Below are positions 1 through 6,907 of a stretch of 12,545 nt of DNA, in pieces. The notes under the pieces are model-generated. The model searched no databases. It saw only the letters and a program-made list of their open reading frames with translations, and was not told the DNA's origin. The position numbers were made by a program, and so were the translations under genes. Source of the DNA: XYA12-FULL-58-9 sp001798605 (GTDB taxonomy: Bacteria > Myxococcota > XYA12-FULL-58-9); NCBI GenBank assembly GCA_036736205.1, contig DAINMX010000201.1, forward strand, positions 1 through 12,545, written 5' to 3'. Positions within the stretch are counted from its first letter, which is position 1, and every line of letters begins with the position of its first letter.

Positions 1-63
1 GCCGAAATCAGAATCAGTGAGGTAGGCAGATGTGGGTTGGTGGTGAGCAAATGACGTTGCGTC

Positions 64-93
64 TTGACAGACGAGTGGATAGCACAGTATCTC
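64..93 (+). promoter_or_regulatory. Possible sigma-70 type promoter for the LPP20-type gene
   Basis: A perfect TTGACA at 64-69 is followed, after an 18-base spacer, by TATCTC at 88-93. The -10 box matches consensus at only three of six positions, so support rests mainly on the -35 box. It would give a leader of roughly 100 bases before the start at 202. Confidence 0.3.
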
Positions 94-189
94 CCTTGTC
101 CTGTGGAAGTTCGCCAGCCTTGCGGGAGAGCTTCAAGCGGAAAAGTGACCACAAGGAATTTTCTTAATCTCAGTTAATCAAGGTGAGCC

Positions 190-195
190 AGGAGG
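190..195 (+). promoter_or_regulatory. Strong ribosome binding site
   Basis: AGGAGG sits six bases before the ATG at 202. This consensus Shine-Dalgarno sequence fixes the start of the lipoprotein gene. Confidence 0.85.
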
Positions 196-201
196 AATCT
201 C

Positions 202-783
202 ATGAAGGTATGGTCAAGTCTTATTGTTGTTGGTGTGGCTATGGCGTTGGTTGCTTGCGGTGGTGGAGCACCGAAGAGTGAGCCATCAAATCTCAAGGGC
301 ATTGATTACCCGGAGTGGGTACTCAAGGGCAGCGGCGCCTTTGGTGGCGAAGCCGGCCGGGTGTTCTACGGTGTTGGCTCAGTGAGCGGAATCAAGAACC
401 ACGCTCTCGCTCGGACAACGTCCGACAACCGCGCTCGTGCTGAGATCGCGAAAATTTTCGAAGTCTACAGTGCTTCTCTGATGAAGGACTACATGGCGTC
501 GACGACCGCCGGTGACATGTCTGCTTCGAGCGAAGAACAACATGTTGAGCAGGCCATCAAGACTTTCAGTGCGCAGACCCTGTCTGGTGTGCAGATTGTT
601 GACCACTGGTTCCATCCAGACGGAACTGTGTATGCTCTCGCCCAACTCGATCTCGAAGGCTTCACCAACGCCCTTGATCGTATGAAAGAGCTGAGCACTG
701 AAGTTCGTGACTATGTGCGTAAGAATGCCGAGAAGGTGCACATGGACCTCGAGAACGAAGAGGCCAAGCACGCAGCTCCATAG
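202..783 (+). CDS. LPP20-family outer-membrane lipoprotein
   Basis: This 193-residue protein is a predicted lipoprotein. A short hydrophobic signal peptide ends in the lipobox LVAC with the lipidated cysteine at residue 19, followed by a Gly/Pro-rich tether. The rest resembles the LPP20 family: a YPEWV segment soon after the tether, FYGVGS around residue 55, an Ala/Arg-rich stretch with repeated short residues (residues 69-85), and late VQIVDHW and DGTVYALAQLDL segments. LPP20 is a surface lipoprotein of Helicobacter and related proteins are widespread, but no biochemical activity is established for them as far as I know. The C-terminus is a charged helix. The gene is read alone or is first in line: a strong terminator follows it, and the next three genes also encode exported proteins. 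The start is secure (AGGAGG, signal peptide). Function beyond an envelope lipoprotein is unknown. Confidence 0.8.
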   Translation: MKVWSSLIVVGVAMALVACGGGAPKSEPSNLKGIDYPEWVLKGSGAFGGEAGRVFYGVGSVSGIKNHALARTTSDNRARAEIAKIFEVYSASLMKDYMASTTAGDMSASSEEQHVEQAIKTFSAQTLSGVQIVDHWFHPDGTVYALAQLDLEGFTNALDRMKELSTEVRDYVRKNAEKVHMDLENEEAKHAAP

Positions 784-818
784 TTTTTTGGGCACGACAA
801 GGCAACTGTGAGTTGAAG

Positions 819-868
819 CCCCCAACACACCACCTAGTTATGGGGCGTGTTGGGGGTTTCTTTTTTTT
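819..868 (+). terminator. Rho-independent terminator after the LPP20-type gene
   Basis: A perfect 10-bp stem, CCCCCAACAC at 819-828 with GTGTTGGGGG at 847-856, is followed by TTTC and eight further T (857-868). It lies 36 bases after the stop at 783. It should end most transcripts of the lipoprotein gene and separate it from the protease gene, which starts about 90 bases later. Confidence 0.95.
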
Positions 869-958
869 GCCGCGACTGGCGGACTTCCGAGTCTTGCGCG
901 GTTTTTCTAACGCTGAGGGCGACTCGCCAGGGCCGTCCGCTTTGACCGGAGTGATGCA

Positions 959-2068
959 ATGAGAGCGTGGGGTGTCGCTGGGGCTATTCTTCTCTTGTCT
1001 GCTGTTGCGTGGGCACAGAAACCCAAGGACGTTTACATGAAGGCCGGGCCCGCTGTGGTCTTGCTCTTGGGTTCCGACGACGGCAAGGCCGGGTCAGGAG
1101 GCACAGGATCGATTGTCACGTCAGAGGGCAAGGTCATCACAAACGCACATGTGGTGATCAGTGAGGCGACGAATCAGCCCTATAAGATCCTCTACGTATT
1201 CCTCAAACCCCCCAAGATCACCGGGGATAACTCGAAGGACCTGTCGAGTCGTTTTAAGGCCCGAGTGTTGGCGTGGAGCGCCGCGGATCAGCTGGACCTC
1301 GCTGTGCTGCAGATCGAAAATCCACCAGCCAATTTGTCCACCATTGCTTTTGCCGATCCTGAGAAGGTTGAGATCGGCGATGAGGTCGTCGCCATCGGTC
1401 ATCCTGAGCAGGGTGGGTTGTGGACACTCACCACGGGGACGGTCTCGACGATGATCTCTAACTTCAATCGCGTCAAAGGCAAGAACGTTTTTCAGACGGA
1501 AGCCTCAGTCAACCGTGGAAACTCCGGAGGACCGCTTCTGGACATGCAAGGCAACATGGTTGGCATCAACACCATGATCGCGCGCCAAGGCGCAGGTGGC
1601 CTCGCCATCACGGGCGTCAACTTCTCCCTCAAGTCGTCGGTGGCCGTCAGCTGGATGGCTGGGCAAGGTATGGGCCTCGCCTATGCTCCGAAAGAAGATG
1701 AGCAGATGGTTGTAGCGGTGGCTCCACAACCTGACCGACCCGCCACAGTGGGTGCCCAAGCGGCGCCAACAGAAGTTGCTGCAGTGAAGGAGGCACCTCC
1801 AGCGACGATCGTGGTGATTGAGGCACCGCCAGCCCAGCCGGTTGCTGTCCGCGATGCGGGGGTGAATCTCGGCAAGGAGAAACAAAAAGAGAAGCTTACC
1901 GCCGGAAAACCCCTTGACCCGAAGAAGACACCCCAATATCACACTGAGAAGCGCGCCTACAGCCTCGATGATCTGCGCAAGCAGCAGATGAAAGAGATGG
2001 AAGACATGATGGATGAGATGGGAGGCAAGGTCAGGCGTAAATCAGGTAAAGGCATGGGCCTCTGGTAG
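959..2068 (+). CDS. Secreted HtrA-like (S1C) serine protease without PDZ domain
   Basis: This 369-residue protein starts with a Sec signal peptide ending near AWAQ (residues 17-20) and carries a trypsin-fold protease of the DegP/HtrA type. The catalytic triad is visible: His64 in TNAHVV, Asp113 in QLDLAVLQIE and Ser189 in RGNSGGP. The protease domain ends near residue 232. HtrA proteases normally follow this with one or two PDZ domains. Here there is instead a Pro/Ala/Val-rich linker (about 243-300) with two EAPPA motifs, then a Lys-rich stretch and a Met/Glu/Lys tail rich in methionine (about 334-366). The protein should act in the periplasm or at the cell surface, probably in degrading or processing envelope proteins. 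GGAG at 948-951 supports the start. The lpoB-like gene begins 24 bases after the stop, so the two are probably co-transcribed. The natural substrate is unknown. Confidence 0.88.
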   Translation: MRAWGVAGAILLLSAVAWAQKPKDVYMKAGPAVVLLLGSDDGKAGSGGTGSIVTSEGKVITNAHVVISEATNQPYKILYVFLKPPKITGDNSKDLSSRFKARVLAWSAADQLDLAVLQIENPPANLSTIAFADPEKVEIGDEVVAIGHPEQGGLWTLTTGTVSTMISNFNRVKGKNVFQTEASVNRGNSGGPLLDMQGNMVGINTMIARQGAGGLAITGVNFSLKSSVAVSWMAGQGMGLAYAPKEDEQMVVAVAPQPDRPATVGAQAAPTEVAAVKEAPPATIVVIEAPPAQPVAVRDAGVNLGKEKQKEKLTAGKPLDPKKTPQYHTEKRAYSLDDLRKQQMKEMEDMMDEMGGKVRRKSGKGMGLW

Positions 2069-2092
2069 GCCTCAATCAAGTGAAGGGAAACG

Positions 2093-2704
2093 ATGATGAA
2101 GGATTGGACACGTGTAGCGTTGATGGGAATGGTTGCTGTGGGTCTCTTGGCCGGTTGCGGCCCTAAGCGTTCCGTCACCCGTGAGAAGCCTGGCACTGGC
2201 CGCGAGCTTTCGGGCAACTGGAGCGCCGTAGACGCCAAAGAGACATCTGACGCTCTTATCAAGGACTGTTTTGCGGCGCCGTGGATCATGAACTTTGTCG
2301 AGGAGAAGAGTGAGAAACCTGCGGTACGTGTGCGCCAAGTCGTCAATAAGACCGACGAGCACATCGATGCCAAGGTGTTCATCAAGAATCTCGAGAAGGC
2401 CATGCTCAACTCAGGCAAGGTGCGTGTGCTGGCCAATACCGGCGCAGAGCTCGATTCGGTCAACGCCGAAGAAGATTATGCCACCGAGGGCCGCGTCGCA
2501 GATGGTCCGGCGATTGGCGAACAGAAGGGTGGCGACTTCGTCCTCACCGTTTACATGAGCTCGATAACTGACCAAGTCGAAGGGCAGAGAGTTAAGTTCT
2601 ACAAGCTCAACGCCGAGCTCATCAGTTCTGTGACCGGTGACAAGGTGTGGATCGGCGACCACGAAATTCAGAAGTATGTCGAGCAGGCCGGCGTTAGCTG
2701 GTAG
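2093..2704 (+). CDS. LpoB-type lipoprotein, penicillin-binding protein activator family
   Basis: This 203-residue lipoprotein has a signal peptide ending in LLAGC, with the lipidated cysteine at residue 22. The mature part resembles the LpoB (YcfM) family: LSGNWSAVDAKETSDALIKDC (39-59), a PW pair at 63-64, VNKTDEHID (84-92), and FIKNLEKAMLNSGKVRVL (96-113). In Escherichia coli, LpoB is an outer-membrane lipoprotein that reaches through the wall to activate the peptidoglycan synthase PBP1b. That role is established there and only inferred here, since no penicillin-binding protein gene is in view and LpoB-fold proteins occur far from PBP1b. AAGGG at 2083-2087 precedes two adjacent ATG codons, 2093 and 2096; either could be the start. 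It follows the protease gene by 24 bases and precedes a second lipoprotein gene, which suggests an envelope operon. Confidence 0.85.
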   Translation: MMKDWTRVALMGMVAVGLLAGCGPKRSVTREKPGTGRELSGNWSAVDAKETSDALIKDCFAAPWIMNFVEEKSEKPAVRVRQVVNKTDEHIDAKVFIKNLEKAMLNSGKVRVLANTGAELDSVNAEEDYATEGRVADGPAIGEQKGGDFVLTVYMSSITDQVEGQRVKFYKLNAELISSVTGDKVWIGDHEIQKYVEQAGVSW

Positions 2705-2750
2705 ATCCTATCAACAACAACAAAAACAAACCGGCTAGAAGAATGGGAGC

Positions 2751-2779
2751 GGATGGTCAACGCTTGTCGTTGTCCATCC
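2751..2779 (+). repeat. Near-perfect hairpin between the lpoB-like and COG3014-like genes
   Basis: GGATGGTCAACG at 2751-2762 pairs with CGTTGTCCATCC at 2768-2779, eleven of twelve positions with one T-T mismatch and a five-base loop. Pairing can extend outward to about 2746 and 2785 past a one-base bulge. No T run follows, so it is not a standard terminator. It may stabilise an mRNA end, set relative expression of the two genes, or bind a regulator. Confidence 0.75.
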
Positions 2780-2817
2780 TGCTTCTGGTCGGTTGCATCC
2801 TATTTCGGAGAGGAACA

Positions 2818-4164
2818 ATGAAGAAGGTAACACTTGTATTGGCGGTGGCGATCCTTGTGTCCGCTTGCGGCATGAAGCCGGAGGAGAACTACAAGAAGAT
2901 GCGCGCCAACCTGATTGCCGGCAATTTTGACGCGGTGGACAAGTACCTCGAAAAAGTCAAAAAGGACATCTACAGCGAGGATAATCGCCTGTTGTTTTAC
3001 ATGGACAAGGGCATGGTCTTGCATCTCGGCAAAAAGTACAAAGAGTCGAATGCTCTGTTGGAGCAAGGAAAGAAGACGGCTGAGGACCTGTGGACAGAGA
3101 GCGTCGGCAAGAACGCAGCAGCCTGGGTGAGCACCGACAATTCGCTGCCCTATCAGGGAGAGGATTTTGAGAAGGTGCTGTTGCACTTTGTCTCAGCTCT
3201 CAATTTCATTGGCATGGGCGATTATGCTGGGGCTCGGGTTGAAGCTCGACAGATCACTGGCAAGCTCGAGCTCTACACTTCCAAGTACGAGCAGCGGGAG
3301 AATATCTACAAAGATGACGCGTTCGCCAGGTGGTTGTCTGGCAAGCTCGCGGAGACTGGCATTGGTGAGGACCCTAGCGCTCTCAACGATTCATGGATTG
3401 ACTACAAAAAGGCACTGAAGATCTATGAGACCGACTATGCCGAGCGGTATCAGGTCACCGTGCCAAAATTCTTGGTGGCCGATGCACTGCGTGCCCTCGA
3501 AGGGCTGGGCGGTGATTTCTCGGCGGAGTTGAATGAGGTGCGCTCGCGTTTTCCCGGTGTGGCCTACAAAACCCGGGCAGAGACAAAGGGCAAGGGCGAA
3601 GTGGTACTCATTCACAGTGCTGGTGAAGCTCCCTACAAAGTCGACGAGTATTGGGAATCAAAAGCTGGAGATGATCCGCTGCGAATCGCTTTCCCCAAAT
3701 TTGTTGCCAAGACGAACCAGATCATCGGATGTCGCGTGAATGCAGGCGGCGAGACGGCAGGCGCGGATCTTGCCGAGCCTATCACCGCGATTGCCATCCA
3801 GAACCTCAATGATCACATGGGTCGCATCCAGGCCAAGGCGATTGCTCGTGCCATTGCCAAGTACATCGCAGCCAAGGCTGCACAGGCGGCGGGCGAACAG
3901 GTTGGTGGCACCGGAGGTGCGGTGTTGCAGCTCGCCGGCGCGGTCTTCCAAGTGGCCAATGCGGTTGCCGAAGAGGCCGACAAACGATCCTGGATCACAC
4001 TGCCAGCGGGCGTCAATGTCGCTAGCGTGTTTCTCGATCCGGGTCCCCAAGAGCTCGAGGTGCATCTCCTCGGCGCAGGTGGTCAGGTGGTGCAGAAGGT
4101 GAAGTTGCCAGTCGAGGTGAAGGCCGACGGCGTTACCTTCGTGTCATATCGTTCCTTCCTGTAG
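2818..4164 (+). CDS. COG3014-type lipoprotein
   Basis: This 448-residue lipoprotein begins MKKVTLVLAVAILVSAC, with the lipidated cysteine at residue 17. I chose the ATG at 2818 because the signal peptide starts there and GGAGAGGA lies just before it. The open frame continues upstream to 2743, but that extension covers a strong hairpin and would displace the signal peptide. The N-terminal half (about 20-190) is helical with paired hydrophobic and charged stretches reminiscent of TPR repeats. A segment EVVLIHSAGEAPYK lies around residue 260. A Gly/Ala-rich, possibly membrane-seeking stretch covers about 349-388, followed by a beta-rich end starting RSWITLPAG. The overall plan resembles the uncharacterised COG3014 group. 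I recall such genes beside LpoB-type genes in other Proteobacteria, which fits here, but could not check it. The reaction or partner is unknown. The stop is two bases before the assembly gap. Confidence 0.75.
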   Translation: MKKVTLVLAVAILVSACGMKPEENYKKMRANLIAGNFDAVDKYLEKVKKDIYSEDNRLLFYMDKGMVLHLGKKYKESNALLEQGKKTAEDLWTESVGKNAAAWVSTDNSLPYQGEDFEKVLLHFVSALNFIGMGDYAGARVEARQITGKLELYTSKYEQRENIYKDDAFARWLSGKLAETGIGEDPSALNDSWIDYKKALKIYETDYAERYQVTVPKFLVADALRALEGLGGDFSAELNEVRSRFPGVAYKTRAETKGKGEVVLIHSAGEAPYKVDEYWESKAGDDPLRIAFPKFVAKTNQIIGCRVNAGGETAGADLAEPITAIAIQNLNDHMGRIQAKAIARAIAKYIAAKAAQAAGEQVGGTGGAVLQLAGAVFQVANAVAEEADKRSWITLPAGVNVASVFLDPGPQELEVHLLGAGGQVVQKVKLPVEVKADGVTFVSYRSFL

Positions 4165-4165
4165 T

Positions 4166-4265
4166 NNNNNNNNNNNNNNNNNNNNNNNNNNNNNNNNNNN
4201 NNNNNNNNNNNNNNNNNNNNNNNNNNNNNNNNNNNNNNNNNNNNNNNNNNNNNNNNNNNNNNNNN
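4166..4265. other. Assembly gap (100 N)
   Basis: Exactly 100 N mark a scaffold join of unknown true length. The COG3014-type gene ends just before it and the 5' end of queA is missing after it, so at least the first codons of queA lie in the gap. Confidence 0.98.
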
Positions 4266-5252
4266 CAGGTGCCCGCCCGCCCGCGCGACAGCAGCCGTTT
4301 GATGCGGGTGCATCGATGCGGAGGAGAGACCGAGCACCATTGTTTCGCGGATCTTCCAGGTCTGCTCCAACCCGCCGATTTGCTGGTGGTCAACGCCACC
4401 GAGGTGATTCGTGCTCGCTTGTCCCTGCGCCGACCGACAGGTGGACAGGTGGAACTGCTGTTGTGCCGCCCCATCGACGGTGGCGTGCGAGACGCACGGG
4501 TTTGGTCGGGTTTGGCCCGGCCGGCGAGTGCTTTCAAACGGGGTCGCACAGTGGTCGCTGCCGATGGAACAGAGCTCATTGCAGGGGAGCGACTCGGCGA
4601 GCAGGTGACCGTACGCAGCAAAGCGCCTTTGTGGCAATTGATGCAATCGCACGGTGAGGTTCCATTGCCGCCATACATTCGGCGACCCGATGGGCCAAAG
4701 CAGGGCGATGTCGGCGACTATCAAACCCTGTTTGCCAAGGAGCCAGGAGCGGTTGCAGCACCTACCGCGAGCCTGCATTTCACTGAACGCGTGTTAGGGG
4801 CACTGGACGCTCGTGATGTCAAACGCGCTTCGTTGGTGTTGCACGTGGGCCCGGGGACTTTTGTCCCGGTGCGCAATGAGCACGCCGAGGACATTCGGGA
4901 GCACGTCATGCACGGCGAGTGGTACGACATCCCAGAGGAGACGGTCCTCGCCATTGAGGCGACAAAGGCAAGGGGAGGGCGAGTGATAGGGGTGGGGACA
5001 ACCTCGGTTCGGGCCATGGAGAGTTGGTCAAAGACCGGGAACGCCTGTGGGGAGGCTACCCTTTTCATTTATCCTGGTTACGAGTTTGGCGTCATCGACG
5101 GCATGATCACCAACTTTCATCTTCCGCGCTCGACGTTGTTGATGATGGTCTCCGCTTTTGCCGGCCGCGACCTGATCATTGCCGCGTATGAGGAGGCGGT
5201 GCGAGAGGGGTACCGCTTCTTCTCCTATGGCGATGCCATGCTTCTTCTTTGA
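4266..5252 (+). CDS. queA: S-adenosylmethionine:tRNA ribosyltransferase-isomerase (5' end missing)
   Basis: QueA transfers and isomerises the ribosyl part of S-adenosylmethionine onto preQ1 at the wobble position of tRNAs, giving epoxyqueuosine. It acts in the cytoplasm after Tgt. The visible 328 residues carry the family's markers: DLLVVNATEVIRARL early, PLPPYIRRP in the middle, GAVAAPTASLHF, LHVGPGTFVPV, RVIGVGTTSVRAMES, TNFHLPRSTLLMMVSAFAG and the C-terminal YRFFSYGDAMLL. The frame is already open at the gap edge, reading QVPARPRDSSRLM. In complete family members that region lies some 15-20 residues inside the protein, so the GTG at 4269 is not the true start. The Escherichia coli enzyme has 356 residues. 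The next gene, tgt, starts 28 bases after the stop and acts in the same pathway. Confidence 0.95.
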   Translation, partial: QVPARPRDSSRLMRVHRCGGETEHHCFADLPGLLQPADLLVVNATEVIRARLSLRRPTGGQVELLLCRPIDGGVRDARVWSGLARPASAFKRGRTVVAADGTELIAGERLGEQVTVRSKAPLWQLMQSHGEVPLPPYIRRPDGPKQGDVGDYQTLFAKEPGAVAAPTASLHFTERVLGALDARDVKRASLVLHVGPGTFVPVRNEHAEDIREHVMHGEWYDIPEETVLAIEATKARGGRVIGVGTTSVRAMESWSKTGNACGEATLFIYPGYEFGVIDGMITNFHLPRSTLLMMVSAFAGRDLIIAAYEEAVREGYRFFSYGDAMLLL

Positions 5253-5280
5253 TGCCGGCTACAGACAGGGTCCTACTTTC

Positions 5281-6420
5281 ATGAGCGATTCGTTTTCATT
5301 TGAGGTCCTTTGCAAGGCCACCCATCACAACGCCCGACGTGGTCGATTGCATACGCGTCATGGCGCAGTGGAGACGCCGGTGTTCATGCCCGTGGGTACT
5401 GTTGCAGCTGTGAAGTCTCTCGACCCGCGGGACATCATGGCGACGGGCGCAAGGATGATTCTCGCCAACGCCTACCACTTGATGCTTCGTCCCGGATCTC
5501 AACTCGTCGCCCAGATGGGGGGACTGCATCGCTTCATGAATTTTGACGGTGCCATCCTCACCGACAGTGGTGGCTTTCAGGTTTTCAGCCTGGCCGACTT
5601 GCGCAGGATCACCGACCACGGCGTGTCCTTTCGATCGCACTTCGACGGCGCGTTGATCGAGCTGACTCCAGAAACATTGGTGGAGGTGCAGGAGGATCTC
5701 GGTCCCGATGTGGCGATGGTCCTCGACGTGTGCCCGCCGGGACAGGCTGCCCGCGACAAAGTCGAAGCTGCCGTCGCTCGAACCACCGCGTGGGCCCGAC
5801 GAGCGCTCGATGCGCGCAAGCGTGCGGACGTCGCTTGGTTTGGAATCATACAGGGTGGTCTCTTTGAAGATCTGCGTGCAGCCCATGCAGCTGAGCTCGG
5901 CACCATGCCATTTGATGGATTTGCGATCGGTGGCGTATCAGTGGGGGAGGCCAAAGAAGAGATTGAGCACATTGTTCGGCACACGGCACCGTTGTTGCCT
6001 CACAGCAAGCCGCGGTACCTCATGGGGGTCGGAACCCCGGCCGACCTGGTTCGCGGCGTGGCGGCCGGCGTCGACATGTTCGATTGCGTGATGCCCACCC
6101 GCAATGCCCGCAATGGCCAGTTGTTTACTTCCCACGGCAAGCTCGTCATCAAGAACGCATCTCATCGCGAGAGCAAAGAACCCATCGATTCGGCCTGCGA
6201 CTGTTACGCCTGTCGAACTTTCACCCGTGCATACATGCGCCACCTATATGTCGCTGGCGAGATTGGTTACCATCGCCTCGCAACCATTCACAACATTCGA
6301 TTTTATCAGCTGCTCATGCAGCGAGTGCGCGACGAACTGGAGCGCGATGCCTTTGACCCCCCGGCCCATCTCGAACGACTCAGGTGCCCGGACAGGCAAT
6401 CAAAAGTTTCGGCTTCTTAG
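5281..6420 (+). CDS. tgt: tRNA-guanine transglycosylase
   Basis: Tgt exchanges guanine-34 of tRNAs with GUN anticodons for preQ1, the step before QueA. The 379 residues match the usual bacterial length. LTDSGGFQVFS holds the active-site Asp95, DMFDCVMPTRNARNG holds the nucleophile Asp268, and the zinc ligands are Cys306, Cys308, Cys311 and His337. WFGIIQGG is at about 186-193 and GGVSVGE at 217-223. The substrate loop usually written FDEC reads LDVC here (Asp149, Val150, Cys151), so the residue after the recognition aspartate is valine rather than glutamate. The ATG at 5281 gives the normal N-terminus. The frame is open back to 5179, but that would overlap queA by over 70 bases. AGGG at 5267-5270 is a modest ribosome binding site. 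Confidence 0.96.
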   Translation: MSDSFSFEVLCKATHHNARRGRLHTRHGAVETPVFMPVGTVAAVKSLDPRDIMATGARMILANAYHLMLRPGSQLVAQMGGLHRFMNFDGAILTDSGGFQVFSLADLRRITDHGVSFRSHFDGALIELTPETLVEVQEDLGPDVAMVLDVCPPGQAARDKVEAAVARTTAWARRALDARKRADVAWFGIIQGGLFEDLRAAHAAELGTMPFDGFAIGGVSVGEAKEEIEHIVRHTAPLLPHSKPRYLMGVGTPADLVRGVAAGVDMFDCVMPTRNARNGQLFTSHGKLVIKNASHRESKEPIDSACDCYACRTFTRAYMRHLYVAGEIGYHRLATIHNIRFYQLLMQRVRDELERDAFDPPAHLERLRCPDRQSKVSAS

Positions 6421-6513
6421 GTGGCGCAAGCCTTGCTGCCATCTGGCCAGTGTGGTAATCCCGCGCGCTACAGGTGAATTCCGGGGTTCATGCCCTGAGG
6501 AAGGCGTAGAGTG

Positions 6514-6873
6514 ATGACGGTTTGGATGCAGTTGGTGGACCTGGTCGTCTCTCAAGCTGAGGCAGGTGGCGGCCAAGCTGCCGAAGGCCCATTTGGTGGA
6601 CTGATGGGCATGGCACCCTTGCTGCTGATGTTCTTGGTTATCTACTTTCTCTTGATTCGCCCGGCGAGCAAACAACGCAAGGAGCACGCGACGCTTCTCA
6701 ATGCGCTCAAGAAGGACGATGAAGTGGTGACCAGTGGTGGTGTTTATGGCAAGATTGTAGGGCTCGATGATCGTATCGTGACCCTGGAAATTGCTGATAA
6801 GGTGAAGATTAGGATTTTGCGTGATCGAGTAGCCGGCCGCTGGATGCCAACTGCGGCGCAAGAACGAAAATAA
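6514..6873 (+). CDS. yajC: Sec translocase accessory protein YajC
   Basis: YajC is a small single-span inner-membrane protein that associates with SecD and SecF. The 119 residues show a short N-terminal segment, one membrane helix (about 33-49, APLLLMFLVIYFLLIRP) and then the typical cytoplasmic part: RPASKQRKEHATLLNALKKDDEVV followed by TSGGVYGKIVGL and a small beta domain. GAGGAAGG at 6497-6504 serves as ribosome binding site. Either GTG at 6511 or ATG at 6514 could be the start, adding or removing one residue; I prefer the ATG. It lies 93 bases after tgt and 34 bases before secD, in the order known from many bacteria, and is probably part of the same transcript. Confidence 0.95.
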   Translation: MTVWMQLVDLVVSQAEAGGGQAAEGPFGGLMGMAPLLLMFLVIYFLLIRPASKQRKEHATLLNALKKDDEVVTSGGVYGKIVGLDDRIVTLEIADKVKIRILRDRVAGRWMPTAAQERK

Positions 6874-6907
6874 CAACCCGGATAATCTCAAAGCGGAGCA
6901 CCGAGTC

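Larger units (their letters stand above)
1..201. other. Leader region with no recognisable gene
   Basis: I see no convincing coding frame here on either strand. The stretch ends in the ribosome binding site of the LPP20-type lipoprotein gene and holds one possible promoter, listed separately. The end of an upstream gene is not visible, so the region is probably an intergenic leader cut by the window edge. Confidence 0.5.

Noticed and set aside
2743..2817. Upstream extension of the COG3014-type gene, containing a hydrophobic stretch and LLLVGC that looks like a lipobox
   Set aside because: The stretch covers a strong hairpin, lacks a good ribosome binding site, and is followed by a complete lipoprotein signal starting at 2818 with its own GGAGAGGA.
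5179..5280. Upstream extension of tgt overlapping the end of queA
   Set aside because: The Tgt family N-terminus fits the ATG at 5281, and the overlap would add an unrelated leader translated from queA sequence.
6420..6443. Weak hairpin just after the tgt stop codon
   Set aside because: The stem has a wobble pair and a bulge and no T run, and yajC follows in what looks like the same operon, so it is not a convincing terminator.
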